From a virus, in IMG/VR virus record IMGVR_UViG_3300022540_001027, positions 1 through 40,868 of that record: a stretch of 40,868 bases of DNA. One strand, given 5' to 3'. The position numbers and the translations under genes are program-made. Shown here piece after piece: positions 15,857 to 25,941 of this stretch (positions within the stretch are counted from its first letter, which is position 1; each line of letters opens with the position of its first letter). Under the pieces are notes generated by a model. That model was not told where the DNA came from, ran no database searches, and saw only the letters and a program-made list of their open reading frames with translations.

Positions 15857-18037
15857 ATGCCCGCTGTTTTCACAGTTCCCGCCGTATTTAAAGCAGTAAA
15901 TAAAATTTCTGCACCTATGAAGCAGATGCAAAAATCTGTTAAAAGTTTCGGCATGTCTGCTAAAGCCGATATGATGAGGGCATCAATGGCTGTTGAAAAA
16001 CTGAATCAGCGAATTAAAAGAGTAGGGCGTAACATTAAAAAATCAGTAGGAACTATCGGGCTTGCATTTGGTATGTTGGCCCTTGTTTCTATTGTCGGAA
16101 ACGGTGTAAAAGTTTTTGCCGATTTTGAACAGGCAAATGCAGGTCTTGCTGCCGTGATGGGTAAAACCATTAAAGAAAATAAAGCCTTAAATGAAGATGC
16201 AAAAAGGCTTGGTGCAACAACAGCCAAAACAGCAACTGAGGTTGTCGGCTTACAAGAGGCTTTTGCAAGATTAGGTTTCCAAGAAAATGACATTTTAAAT
16301 ATGACTGAATCAACTATTGCAGGTTCAGTTGCTATGAATGCAGCATTAGCAGATACTGCAGAATTAGTCGGGGCAATGGTTAAAACATTTGATGATTTAA
16401 AAAGTACTGATGCACCTTTAATTATTGATCAAATGACATTAGCCACTCAAAAGAGTGCATTAAATTTTGAAAAATTACAAACGGCATTACCGATTGTTTC
16501 CGGTGCGGCAGAAGCAGCAGGAATTCCCTTTACAAAATTATTGTCATTATTGGGTAAATTATCTGATTCCGGTATTGATGCAAGTAGTTCAGCAAATGCC
16601 TTAAAACGAATTTTTATTGAAAGTAGGGCTAAAGGTGAGGATTATGAACAAATATTGGGAAGAATTGTAAAAAACAGTGATAAATTAACAGCTTCAGTTG
16701 ATCAATTTGGTGTAAGGGCTTCTGTAAGTTCTGTAATACTATCTAAAAACATTAAGGCAACAAACGAATTAGATCAAGCATTACAAAATGCAGGCGGTAC
16801 TGCAGAAATTGCTGCACGTAAGCAGTTAGACACTTTAAACGGTCGATTAACAATATTAACAAGTGCATGGGAAGGGTTTATTTTATCTGTTGAAGACGGT
16901 AACGGTGAGTTTTCTAAATTCTTAAAAACATCTGTTGAGGTTGCAACAGAATTTTTATCAATGGCAACAGGCACTGCAAAGCTTGGTACTGAGCTTTCAG
17001 AATCAGAATTGAGAATCAGAAGTTTAGCAATTAAACTTCAAAAGGTTGTTTCTATTGCCGGTAAATTTATAAAAGGGTATATTATAATGATTGCTGTTCA
17101 AAAGTCATTGAATTTAGCAATTAAAGCTTATCAGCTTTTAACTAAGGTCGGTCACTTTCTTAGATTTGCAAGGGTGTTTATAAAATTAGCAAAAGCAAAA
17201 GGAATTGCTGCGGCTGCTCAAAAATTGTTAAATAAATCAGTTTTAGCAAACCCGTATGTGTTAATGGCTGTTGCTATCGGTGCAGCTGTTGCTATGATTT
17301 ATAAAATGTCAAAGGCTCAAACGCTTTCAGAACAAATTCAGGAAGATATTCAAAAAAGGACCCGAGAAATAGCAAGCCAGCAAATTGTTGATTTAGATAA
17401 GGTATTCAGGGCCATAAAAAAAACAGTTCCGGCATCAAAAGAAAGAATTGCATTAGTAAATCAATTAAAAGATGCATACCCGGGGGTGAATGCTGCAATG
17501 GAACAAGAAATTATTAACACTAATAATTTAGCAAAATCGTATTCATTTTTAAGAGAGGAAATTATAAAAGCAGCAAAAGCCAGAGCTATACAAGAAAAGG
17601 TCGGAGAACAGGCAAATAAACTTGTTGATTTTGAACTAAAATTACAAGAATTAGGAATTGATAAAGCCAGATTATTTAAAGAAGTTGAGGCTGTGAATAG
17701 AGAGTTTGAGACAAGGGCGTTTGGCGACAGACCTTTGGCTGAAGCATTTAATAAAAAGTATGGTGTTAAGAAAGGTTTTTTTAAAAATGAAAGTATGCTG
17801 CAAGATGCCAGAGCTGCACTTGAGGTTAATGTTGCAATAAATGATCTTTTAACATTACAAGAAAAATTAACTGTTCCTTCAGAAGAATATAAAAGCAATC
17901 AGGTTATTTTAAATAATAATGAAACAAAACCGACAGCTGATAATTCAAGGGTTGATTTATTTTTAAATAACAGAACTTCAGATACTGAAATATATACCGA
18001 AGGAACAGGTGTTAATGTAATGTCAACAGGAAATTAA
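15857..18037 (+). CDS. Tail tape measure protein
   Basis: A 726-residue, mostly helical protein that would set tail length and act in DNA ejection. Residues 1-60 are basic and helical, followed by a region like the TP901 tape measure core (FEQANAGLAAVMGKTI, VVGLQEAFARLGF, LLSLLGKLSDSGIDASS). Hydrophobic stretches near 400-480 may enter the host membrane. At about 1.5 angstrom per residue it predicts a tail near 110 nm. It directly follows the frameshifted chaperone and its end overlaps the next gene as TAATG. Confidence 0.88.
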   Translation: MPAVFTVPAVFKAVNKISAPMKQMQKSVKSFGMSAKADMMRASMAVEKLNQRIKRVGRNIKKSVGTIGLAFGMLALVSIVGNGVKVFADFEQANAGLAAVMGKTIKENKALNEDAKRLGATTAKTATEVVGLQEAFARLGFQENDILNMTESTIAGSVAMNAALADTAELVGAMVKTFDDLKSTDAPLIIDQMTLATQKSALNFEKLQTALPIVSGAAEAAGIPFTKLLSLLGKLSDSGIDASSSANALKRIFIESRAKGEDYEQILGRIVKNSDKLTASVDQFGVRASVSSVILSKNIKATNELDQALQNAGGTAEIAARKQLDTLNGRLTILTSAWEGFILSVEDGNGEFSKFLKTSVEVATEFLSMATGTAKLGTELSESELRIRSLAIKLQKVVSIAGKFIKGYIIMIAVQKSLNLAIKAYQLLTKVGHFLRFARVFIKLAKAKGIAAAAQKLLNKSVLANPYVLMAVAIGAAVAMIYKMSKAQTLSEQIQEDIQKRTREIASQQIVDLDKVFRAIKKTVPASKERIALVNQLKDAYPGVNAAMEQEIINTNNLAKSYSFLREEIIKAAKARAIQEKVGEQANKLVDFELKLQELGIDKARLFKEVEAVNREFETRAFGDRPLAEAFNKKYGVKKGFFKNESMLQDARAALEVNVAINDLLTLQEKLTVPSEEYKSNQVILNNNETKPTADNSRVDLFLNNRTSDTEIYTEGTGVNVMSTGN

Positions 18038-18432
18038 TGATAAATAAAACAAAATATGAAACAGGTTCCGGCGGAACAATTCTTATAAAAGAAAATGATA
18101 TTCAAAATGATTTTGGAATTTTCACGCCGGTATATGAAGCACTTTTTTCAACTGTTTCAGAATATTGGGCTAATAGTGTTTTTAATATCAAAATTAATTC
18201 TGAAACAGAAAATGCTTTAACAAAAAACTCATTAGATCTGAAAGGGATTGAAAATATAAAAAGAGCAATTGAACAAGATCTTTCAAATTTGTCTTTTGCT
18301 GAATTTACAGTTACAGTTGTACTTGTTAATAGTGATAAATTAAAAATAACAATTGAAGCTTTAAATAACAGCACTTTACAAATAATTTGGGATTTTACAA
18401 AAGGTCAAATTATTGAATTTAAAACAATATGA
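18037..18432 (+). CDS. Baseplate protein, W/gp46 position
   Basis: A 131-residue protein placed directly before gpJ, where P2 has W (gp25-like) and Mu has gp46. The second half (LKGIENIKRAIEQDL, then FTVTVVLVNSDKLKITIEAL) has the helix-then-beta layout of gp25-type wedge proteins, but the conserved EPR-type motif is not seen. The assignment depends largely on position. Confidence 0.45.
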   Translation: MINKTKYETGSGGTILIKENDIQNDFGIFTPVYEALFSTVSEYWANSVFNIKINSETENALTKNSLDLKGIENIKRAIEQDLSNLSFAEFTVTVVLVNSDKLKITIEALNNSTLQIIWDFTKGQIIEFKTI

Positions 18433-19562
18433 CAAAATTAGAACTTTTTGAACAGATAAAATTAGATTTTGCAAATGTCTATGGGATTCCTGTTGAAGAA
18501 TTAGGAAATAATTTTTTAGCTGAAAGTGCAGTTTTAGCAACAATTGAATATAATTTGTTGTTAAGATTAGATGAAATTGCTGCTAATGTTTGGGTAGGAA
18601 GTGCCGATGCCGAAACTTTATATATTATAGGTTTAGATAAAATCGGAAGATTACCGTTCCCGGCTGTTGCAGGTATTTATGAATGTTCAACAACTCAAAT
18701 TGATACAGAAACAGATCAAATTCCTTTGGGAACAAAATTCAAAAAAGGTATTTTTGTTTATGAAACTTTATCAACAATAAATCCCGGGAATAATGTACAA
18801 GTAAGGGCATTAATTGCCGGAACGGAAAATGAATTAATTGTATCTGATGAATTAACAAGTGTTTCACCGCTGCCTTCTATTTCTGATATAATTACTGTAA
18901 CTTCAATTGTTCAGGCCCCATCTGATGAAGAAGATATTGATGATTATAGGGCGGATGTTGTTAATAGTTTTATTTTAAGACCCTCAGGCGGGAATGCTTC
19001 TGATTATATTATTTGGGCTTCCGATGTTTCTGATATAAGAATAGTTTACCCTTATGCAGCTGACAGTGAAGCAGGAAAAATAAAGGTATATTGTGAAGGT
19101 GTATCTTCCTTTATACCGTCAGGTGCTAAAATTGATGAAGTAATTGAAGCAATAAAATATGATACTGAAGGGAATGGTCGCGTTGCTGTTGATTTGTTTC
19201 CGTTTATTACAGATACATATATTGTTCCTGTTCAAATTACTGATGTTAATATTGAATTAATAGACGGGAATGCTTCACAGCAAGTTGCAGCCGAAAATAT
19301 AATTAAAGATTATTTATTTGCAATTAGACCATATTTGCCAACGTTAAATAGTGTTCGCGATCCTAATGATGATACAATTACACAATCAGCATTAATTAAT
19401 GTATTATCAACAGGCGGCATTACATTTTCTAGTTTGGTTTTAAAAATTAAGCCTTTGGGCGGTACTGAAGTTACTGTTACAACTTATCAGGTCGGTAATG
19501 CAGATAATCCTTTATATTATGGTGAAATTCCTGTTTTAGAAACTTTAACAATAACACCCTAA
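18429..19562 (+). CDS. Baseplate J-like protein
   Basis: A 377-residue protein of the Baseplate_J (P2 J/Mu gp47) family that forms the wedge. Family features are ADAETLYIIGLDKIGRLPF near residue 60, the IPLGTKFKKGIFVYET strand pair, and the later DDYRADVVNSF and NASDYIIWASDVSDI region. It overlaps the gene before it by 4 bases. Confidence 0.88.
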   Translation: MTKLELFEQIKLDFANVYGIPVEELGNNFLAESAVLATIEYNLLLRLDEIAANVWVGSADAETLYIIGLDKIGRLPFPAVAGIYECSTTQIDTETDQIPLGTKFKKGIFVYETLSTINPGNNVQVRALIAGTENELIVSDELTSVSPLPSISDIITVTSIVQAPSDEEDIDDYRADVVNSFILRPSGGNASDYIIWASDVSDIRIVYPYAADSEAGKIKVYCEGVSSFIPSGAKIDEVIEAIKYDTEGNGRVAVDLFPFITDTYIVPVQITDVNIELIDGNASQQVAAENIIKDYLFAIRPYLPTLNSVRDPNDDTITQSALINVLSTGGITFSSLVLKIKPLGGTEVTVTTYQVGNADNPLYYGEIPVLETLTITP

Positions 19563-19565
19563 CAA

Positions 19566-20186
19566 ATGGATGCATATATAAAAGAATATGTTAGTTTACT
19601 TTTTCCGAACGGGAGGGCTTATAATAATATTGAAGGTAGTGAAAAGTTTAATGAAGTTATTGCATTACAAATTGAAAGGGTTTTTTTATGGATAAAAGAT
19701 TTTCAAAACCAATTATGGTATGCGAATGCAAATTTTGATCCGGGTCCTTGGGAAAAAAGATATCAAATTTTAGTTCCTGAAAATGCAACAATTGAAGAAA
19801 GACAACAAACGGTTAAATCATATATGATTTTCCCGATATCAGAATATAGGATGAGTTTGGAATATATTCAAAATGAATTAATTGAAGCAGGGTTTGAAGA
19901 TGTTATAGTTACAAGAAATCCGACAGGAGTTGCATCAGGAACTTTACACGGTAACAATATTACAGGTACAGAAAATTATATAATAGGCCCTGATGCTTAT
20001 AATTCTTTTAATATTACCGGAAATATAAAAGCTAATTATTATGAAAAAATGTTACTTTTACTTATGAGTATAAAACCACTTGAAACAGCTGTTTATGATT
20101 CTGTTCAATTTGTTTTAGCTTTGGCAATTGATGAAACACTTGCTCTGGCTTATGATAATTCATTGATGTTAGCAATTAATAATTAA
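19566..20186 (+). CDS. Tail protein I / YmfQ-like (DUF2313)
   Basis: A 206-residue protein following gpJ as in P2 (I) and Mu (gp48). LLFPNGRAYNN at the N-terminus and the later EERQQTVKSYMIF plus the IQNELIEAGFEDV segment match the DUF2313 pattern. It would link the baseplate wedge to the tail fibre encoded next. Confidence 0.8.
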   Translation: MDAYIKEYVSLLFPNGRAYNNIEGSEKFNEVIALQIERVFLWIKDFQNQLWYANANFDPGPWEKRYQILVPENATIEERQQTVKSYMIFPISEYRMSLEYIQNELIEAGFEDVIVTRNPTGVASGTLHGNNITGTENYIIGPDAYNSFNITGNIKANYYEKMLLLLMSIKPLETAVYDSVQFVLALAIDETLALAYDNSLMLAINN

Positions 20187-20199
20187 TAAATAAAAAAAT

Positions 20200-21480
20200 A
20201 TGTCATTTCCAACACCGGTACAGGCCGAAGGAGTTAGCAGTTTAACACCGGCACAATTAAAAACTGTCAGAGAATCATTTGGTATTGTTGATAGTCCTTT
20301 AAGAGCAGACAGAACATATGTTATATTTGATGCTGTTGCAGGGAATAATAATTTTCATATTAATACCGGTGCATCTTTAACATATTCAATAATTCAAGGT
20401 GACGGTTCTCAAGAAATATCATACACTGATACAGGCGGTACAAAAGTCTTAAATTTTGATACTGCCGGAAGATTTTTAATAACAATAAAAGAAACTTTTC
20501 AAGGTTTAAGTACTAATGGTGCATCAGCAGCTGAAAAAGCAAAATATATTTCTGTAATCGGAGGAACAAATCACCCGACAACAATTGCAACAAATGCCTT
20601 TAAAGATTGTTTAAAATTGGAATATATTTCATTTCATTCTGCTTTAATAATTGGAATATCGGCATTTAACGGTTGTATATTATTAAAGGAAATTGATCTT
20701 CCGATTGCAACTAATATTTTAGAATTTGCTTTTAATAATTGCAATATTTTAGAATTATTAAATTTACCATTGGTTACAGAAATTGACCAAGAATCATTTG
20801 CTAACACTTCTAAATTAATAAAAGTTATTTTACCAAGTGCTATTAATAATATTAATATAGATGAAAGTGCATTTGCAGATTCATCTGTCAGATCTATTGA
20901 AATTTTATATTCTGCCGGATTAACACTTGGACCATTAGTTTTTGCAAATGTAATTTTAGATATTTTACATGTAACAAATTCAACATTATTACAAGCCAAG
21001 GGTGTAAGGGATAAATTTATTGCAGCCGGTGCAACTTTCAGTTCAGAATTTAAGTTAATATCAGATGATCTTGAATTAAGCAATAATAGTATAAATGAAA
21101 GAATCATTAATACAAATGATTCTTTAGATGATGTAATTGATTCTTTAGGCGGTTTAAAAACTAAGGTTGTTAATATAGGTGTTTGGAATATGAATACTGA
21201 TTCAAGTAAAAATGTAGCACATGGATTAGTCGATGCCTCAAAAATTAGAGGTGTGCAGGCATTAATTATTCCGGATGTACCCGGATCTAGTTTAAGACTT
21301 ATGAACTTAGAAGCTGTTGGTTTTGCAACCGGAACAATTAATGGTGGTATTAATGAAATTCGGGATAATGATATTGAGTTATTAAGATATACCGGAGGGC
21401 TTTTTGATAATTTAAATTATGATAAAACAGAAGATGAATATAATAGAGGTTATTTAAAAATTGATTATGATGCATCTTGA
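20200..21480 (+). CDS. Tail fibre with BspA-like leucine-rich repeats
   Basis: A 426-residue likely receptor-binding protein. The N-terminus (TPAQLKTVRESFGI) is a typical attachment start. Residues about 115-290 are LRR_5/BspA-type repeats (IATNAFKDCLKLEYISF, ISAFNGCILLKEIDL). The C-terminal 110 residues begin IGVWNMNTDSSKNVAHGL and end in an NRGYLKIDYD strand, a domain common at the tips of Bacteroidota phage fibres. BspA repeats in host surface proteins bind extracellular ligands, so this fibre may mimic or meet such surfaces. It follows gpI, the normal fibre place. Confidence 0.8.
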   Translation: MSFPTPVQAEGVSSLTPAQLKTVRESFGIVDSPLRADRTYVIFDAVAGNNNFHINTGASLTYSIIQGDGSQEISYTDTGGTKVLNFDTAGRFLITIKETFQGLSTNGASAAEKAKYISVIGGTNHPTTIATNAFKDCLKLEYISFHSALIIGISAFNGCILLKEIDLPIATNILEFAFNNCNILELLNLPLVTEIDQESFANTSKLIKVILPSAINNINIDESAFADSSVRSIEILYSAGLTLGPLVFANVILDILHVTNSTLLQAKGVRDKFIAAGATFSSEFKLISDDLELSNNSINERIINTNDSLDDVIDSLGGLKTKVVNIGVWNMNTDSSKNVAHGLVDASKIRGVQALIIPDVPGSSLRLMNLEAVGFATGTINGGINEIRDNDIELLRYTGGLFDNLNYDKTEDEYNRGYLKIDYDAS

Positions 21481-22171
21481 GTATAAAGGAAATAAATTAA
21501 TTGATTTTAGTTTTAAGTTAAATAAAATCCACCGGGCAGCGTTACCGAATGCTGTTAGATTTACATTAACTGATGCCGCAAAAGATGTTAAATTTAAAAC
21601 TTTAATAAAAAGTGCAAATAAATTTTTTGATGTTAAAAAACGTAACTTTTTCAGAGCTTTTTCAGCTTATAAGCCTGCAACCGGGTTTGATATTTCAAAA
21701 ATGGCTTCTGTTGCCGGAATGACAAAAGGAAAATCACCGACTTCTAAATCTGTTGCAAGTACAGAAATAGGTCAACAACAATTTGCCGGGACCATAGAAA
21801 ATAAATCATTTATGCCGGCAAAGAATCAAAAAACACCAAAAGGTACTGTTAAAAAAGCGTATAAAGATTTAAGGAAGATAAAACCGATTGTTACAAAAAA
21901 GGGTAAAAGTTTTTTTCCTGATGTTGAAAAAGCAAGAAAAACAAATACACCGCTTTTAATTAAAAAAAACAATAAAGGAATTTTAGTTAAGGTCGGGAAA
22001 TCAAAAAAGAAACTTAAAACAACTCCTATTGCAAGTTATGAAAAAGATCGGAAAATTAATTTAGTAAAAGCCAGACCTTTTTTAAATTATGCAGCAAAGG
22101 AAAGTGGTAAAAAATTAAATACGTTTTTCAAAAAAAATGCAGAAAAACAAATTGCAAGATTTTTAAGATAA
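21461..22171 (+). CDS. Basic tail protein, minor tail Z/gp10-like
   Basis: A 236-residue, very lysine-rich protein. The start (NKIHRAALPNAVRFTLTDAA) resembles N-termini of minor tail protein Z and HK97 gp10-type families. The middle is rich in basic, Pro-Thr segments. It overlaps the fibre gene by 20 bases; the ATGs at 21467 and 21470 are alternative starts. Family assignment is weak, but a structural role is supported by the operon. Confidence 0.45.
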   Translation: MIMMHLEYKGNKLIDFSFKLNKIHRAALPNAVRFTLTDAAKDVKFKTLIKSANKFFDVKKRNFFRAFSAYKPATGFDISKMASVAGMTKGKSPTSKSVASTEIGQQQFAGTIENKSFMPAKNQKTPKGTVKKAYKDLRKIKPIVTKKGKSFFPDVEKARKTNTPLLIKKNNKGILVKVGKSKKKLKTTPIASYEKDRKINLVKARPFLNYAAKESGKKLNTFFKKNAEKQIARFLR

Positions 22172-22177
22172 TAAATT

Positions 22178-23494
22178 ATGGCTTGGTTTGATGACATAAA
22201 TGCATATAAATTAATACCGATTACTACGGGGGACGGTACTACCTATGAATTAAAAATGAAATTTAAAGGCGGGTCTATTAATCCTTTAACGGCTGTTTAT
22301 AATTATGCCGGAAAAGTCGGAAGTAAGCCCACAAGAAACAGTTCAGCATCCCCGGTTTATGATTTAATGTTTTTTGTTCCGCAAGATTCATGGAAAAACT
22401 TCAAAGACAGTATTTCTGACCCTTCTTCTGAATGGCTGGTAAAGCATCCTTTATATGGTGATTTGGTCGGGCAGCCCACTTCTATGAACTGGGATAATAC
22501 AAAATTTGGCGATGTTGAGTTTAATATTCAATTTCAACAATCTATAAGTGATGAAACGCCGGATGTTTTAATAGATTATAAATCTGCAGTATTGACACAA
22601 AGCTCTTTAATTGATGAGGCTACAATTGTTTTATATGAAAATATCGATCCTTCGACTGAAGAATTGAACATTTTTGATATTTTTATTGATGAACTTGAAT
22701 CAATATATGAAAATGTTATGAATAGTGATATTCTTAATTTGTTTTATGATATCAGACAGGTTTTAATTGATACAACATTTGATTCGTCAAGATTTATATC
22801 ATTAAACAACCAAATTCTTAACTCTGCTGCTTCTTTATCTGTTAATGGTATATTATCGCCGTTGAATGAAAGATTTAATCTTATAAGCTTACAAATGGCT
22901 GAAATATTAAATTTAGATGAGGCTGTTTTAACCGAAAGTGCAGACGGAAATACAAGCGATGCAATTGCATTATATAAAGAAAATTGTGGTGCTGTTAATC
23001 TTGGTGCAATGGCAATTGCAATTTCAACACCTTCGGAAAGTCAAAATGATGTAGCCGGTTTTGATATAACTGATACATTAAATGCCGGCAATCAAGAAGA
23101 TTATAAATATAAAAAGGATGTTGATAAAACAATTGAAAATACAAATATTTTATTTAATGACTATGTAAGTGCATTAGATGCAATTGATATTGAAATTCAG
23201 GGCTATATAAAATATTCACCGGATGATAATTTGAATTATTTAACAACGAATATTGTATTAAACGGAATTCAGTCTGTAAAAGAAATTTCAGCAACAGCCA
23301 AAACAGAAAATATAATTATTACCGAAAAAGATACGGTTCCTGAAATATTAGCTTTTGAATTATATGGGAGTGCTTCTGATGAAAATATAAATGATATTAT
23401 TAATAACAATGATCTTTTGGGTATTAATTCAATTAAAAAGACACGTTATGGCTTAGTCATTAAAAAAGGGACATCAATTATTTATTATGATTGA
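22178..23494 (+). CDS. DNA circularisation/tail protein N-like
   Basis: A 438-residue protein. The first 120 residues (YELKMKFKGGSINPL, then YDLMFFVPQDSWKNF) fit the N-terminal domain of Mu gpN, which forms part of the central baseplate hub. The rest is helical with a late beta segment. It stands before P and gp45 as in Mu, but this hub trio has moved behind J, I and the fibre. Confidence 0.7.
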   Translation: MAWFDDINAYKLIPITTGDGTTYELKMKFKGGSINPLTAVYNYAGKVGSKPTRNSSASPVYDLMFFVPQDSWKNFKDSISDPSSEWLVKHPLYGDLVGQPTSMNWDNTKFGDVEFNIQFQQSISDETPDVLIDYKSAVLTQSSLIDEATIVLYENIDPSTEELNIFDIFIDELESIYENVMNSDILNLFYDIRQVLIDTTFDSSRFISLNNQILNSAASLSVNGILSPLNERFNLISLQMAEILNLDEAVLTESADGNTSDAIALYKENCGAVNLGAMAIAISTPSESQNDVAGFDITDTLNAGNQEDYKYKKDVDKTIENTNILFNDYVSALDAIDIEIQGYIKYSPDDNLNYLTTNIVLNGIQSVKEISATAKTENIIITEKDTVPEILAFELYGSASDENINDIINNNDLLGINSIKKTRYGLVIKKGTSIIYYD

Positions 23495-24416
23495 ATTAAT
23501 AATTAAAATAAACGGGGAAAAATTACAATTTTTTGATAATGTTAGTTTATCAACATCGATTGATGCAATATCATCTTCTTTTTCTTTTGATACATTTTAT
23601 GATGTTATTAATTATGAATTCAGCAAGATTGAAGTTTTAAGAGATAATATAATTATTTTCACCGGCAAGGTTTTTTCTAAAACAGTTCCGAATGATAATA
23701 AACCGAAACCTTTTAATTATCAATGTTATTCAACATCAGGAATTTTAGAAGATTGTACTATTCCCTTAGAACTTTATCCTTTGCAAAGTCATAATACTAC
23801 TTTAAAAGAAATTATTGAAAAAATATGTAATTATTTTGAAGTTATTGTTAAATTTGATGCTTCGGCAATATCTGATGTAAATAAAAAATATACTTATGAA
23901 GATCAGAGCCCGACAACAAAAGTTGCAAGTATTATTAATAAATTATGTACTGAGAAAAATTTAATTGTAACACACAATGCAAAGGGTGAATTAATTATAA
24001 CAAAATCAGTTATAGGAAATAATGCTGCACCGCCGATACTAATTAAATCAAATAAAAGTTATAATTACAGGAAATTTTTTAACAAATATGTTGTTGTCGG
24101 TCAAAAAAGTTTCAGGGGCGGATCCGTAAGGGAGGCAACAGCAACCTTTGAACAGATTGAAGAAAAAAGAAATACAACAAAGGTATTAACATCAGGTGAT
24201 GCAGACAGCGCACAAGAACAAGCTGATTCAATTAAGAATGACAGTTATAAATCGAATAAATTAAAATTAGATTATCATGATTATATTGCCAATATTGGTG
24301 ATATCTATGAAATTGAAGGTGTTAAATTAATTGCAAATTCAATGAATTATAAATATAAGGCAGGTTTAGAAACATGTTCTGTTGATTTGTTAAATTTAAA
24401 AGTTTATTCAAGGTAA
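23487..24416 (+). CDS. Baseplate hub protein, Mu P/P2 D-like
   Basis: A 309-residue protein with the gpP/gpD hub pattern: beta barrel (FSFDTFYDVINYEFSKIEV), a linker domain (LQSHNTTLKEIIEKICNYF) and a C-terminal barrel (YNYRKFFNKYVVVGQ, LDYHDYIANIGDIYEI). It would form the hub that holds the spike. It overlaps the gpN-like gene by 8 bases. Confidence 0.78.
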   Translation: MIELIIKINGEKLQFFDNVSLSTSIDAISSSFSFDTFYDVINYEFSKIEVLRDNIIIFTGKVFSKTVPNDNKPKPFNYQCYSTSGILEDCTIPLELYPLQSHNTTLKEIIEKICNYFEVIVKFDASAISDVNKKYTYEDQSPTTKVASIINKLCTEKNLIVTHNAKGELIITKSVIGNNAAPPILIKSNKSYNYRKFFNKYVVVGQKSFRGGSVREATATFEQIEEKRNTTKVLTSGDADSAQEQADSIKNDSYKSNKLKLDYHDYIANIGDIYEIEGVKLIANSMNYKYKAGLETCSVDLLNLKVYSR

Positions 24417-24417
24417 T

Positions 24418-24963
24418 ATGGGAATATCCGGGAATGTGATAGAAGTTTTTAAAGAAAATGCATTAAGAATTATTAAAATGCTAAAATTCGGCAGTAAAGA
24501 TACTGTTAATACATTTATGATTTCACCATTCGGTGATGATTTTAATGTGCCGAAAGGATATGATGCTTTATATATAAAAACATCTAACAGTTCTGAACCG
24601 GTTTGTGTGGGTTTTATAAATAAAATAATTTCTGATGATTTGGCATCCGGTGAAAAGATTATATTTTCAACAGATGAATCCGGTGATAATTTAAAAGCTT
24701 TTATAAAATTATTAAATACAGGAATCATTCATTTTAATGGTGATGGTGATTTTATTGCAGGTTTTAATGATTTAAAATCAGGGTTTGATCAATTAAAATC
24801 TGATGTTAATAATTTAGTAACAGGGTTTAACAGTCATACACACTTAACAGTTGCATCATTGGGAACACCGACACCACCAGTTCCGGTACCTCCTTATATT
24901 CCGGCATCACCATCAACAGCAAGTATTGATTCAAGTAAAAAAGATAATTTAAAAACAGAATAA
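24418..24963 (+). CDS. Baseplate spike protein, Mu gp45-like
   Basis: A 181-residue protein. A beta-rich N-terminal part is followed by a short helix and the motif FNSHTH near residue 140, then a proline-rich tail. HxH near the tip binds iron in P2 gpV-type spikes that pierce the outer membrane. It directly follows the P-like hub gene. Confidence 0.75.
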   Translation: MGISGNVIEVFKENALRIIKMLKFGSKDTVNTFMISPFGDDFNVPKGYDALYIKTSNSSEPVCVGFINKIISDDLASGEKIIFSTDESGDNLKAFIKLLNTGIIHFNGDGDFIAGFNDLKSGFDQLKSDVNNLVTGFNSHTHLTVASLGTPTPPVPVPPYIPASPSTASIDSSKKDNLKTE

Positions 24964-24964
24964 T

Positions 24965-25927
24965 ATGAGTTTATTAAGCAATATTTTTAAAATAAGTTCA
25001 AGGGGTAAAGAAATTAGCAGTCAAAATCCATTATCGGTTGACGGTGATTCTGTACATGCAAAAGATGTTGATATTTCAAGATCTATTTTAGGTAATTTTT
25101 TAGGTGCAGCAACTGACTTTTTTGATGATTTACATTCTGAAAATCTTGATAATACATTAAATAATCCGAAATTATTAACAATTCATTTTCATCGTACACT
25201 TGTTACACCCATAATCGGAATAGGAAGTACTGAGGGCGGTTCATTTTCAAATGTAAAAGTAATCGGTATTTTATCAGGTGAAATAGAAGTTGTTTTAGCA
25301 GACTTTACAGATGATAATACTAACAGAACAACACAATATTTTGAATTTCCGAATGCAGGTTTAAATGCTTTTCGTTTAGAGTTTCATACAACAGATCCGA
25401 TTAGTATTACAAATATTTACATCCCGAAATTAGTTGCTGTTGTTGCTTTTTCTCAATCTTCTATTGTATATGCCGATTCATACGGTTCACCATATTTATT
25501 AAATGGCGGTAGTGATAGTATGAAAGTAGACGGTTCAGGATCACCTATTGATTTTGAATATGAAATTACTGGTAGTTCATCCGCTAAATTGTATAGATCA
25601 TTTATTGATTTATCTGACGGGGCGCAAAATTTCAATCCTGATAACTTTGGGGCTTTGACCGCTTTAACAAACGGAGTTGATATAATTGTTGTTAAAGACG
25701 GGTTTGAAATAATAATAGAAAATTGGAAAACAAACATGGATATTTCTATGACCATGTACGATTTTACAAGTCCATTTAAATTAGGGGCTTATATCGGTAG
25801 ATGGACTATTGGTAAAGATGTCGGAAGCCCATTAACATTATTCCCTGGAGATAAAATAATTGTCAGAATTAAGGATGATTTAACAGGTTTAGACAGTTTT
25901 AGGCTCAGATTAAAATTAAATTTATAA
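24965..25927 (+). CDS. Probable structural protein, unknown
   Basis: A 320-residue beta-rich, Gly/Ser/Asp-rich protein between spike and fibre genes. Two halves are apparent: residues 50-155 with a possible beta-sandwich (FRLEFHTTDPISITNIYIPK) and 170-320 with another (SAKLYRSFIDLSDGAQNF). It may be a baseplate or accessory fibre part. No family is recognised. Confidence 0.6.
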   Translation: MSLLSNIFKISSRGKEISSQNPLSVDGDSVHAKDVDISRSILGNFLGAATDFFDDLHSENLDNTLNNPKLLTIHFHRTLVTPIIGIGSTEGGSFSNVKVIGILSGEIEVVLADFTDDNTNRTTQYFEFPNAGLNAFRLEFHTTDPISITNIYIPKLVAVVAFSQSSIVYADSYGSPYLLNGGSDSMKVDGSGSPIDFEYEITGSSSAKLYRSFIDLSDGAQNFNPDNFGALTALTNGVDIIVVKDGFEIIIENWKTNMDISMTMYDFTSPFKLGAYIGRWTIGKDVGSPLTLFPGDKIIVRIKDDLTGLDSFRLRLKLNL

Positions 25928-25941
25928 ATTTATAAAAAATT

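Noticed and set aside
17461-17898. 145-residue antisense ORF in the tape measure gene
   Set aside because: It mirrors the strongly coding plus frame and has low-complexity Ser/Leu-rich composition typical of a shadow frame.
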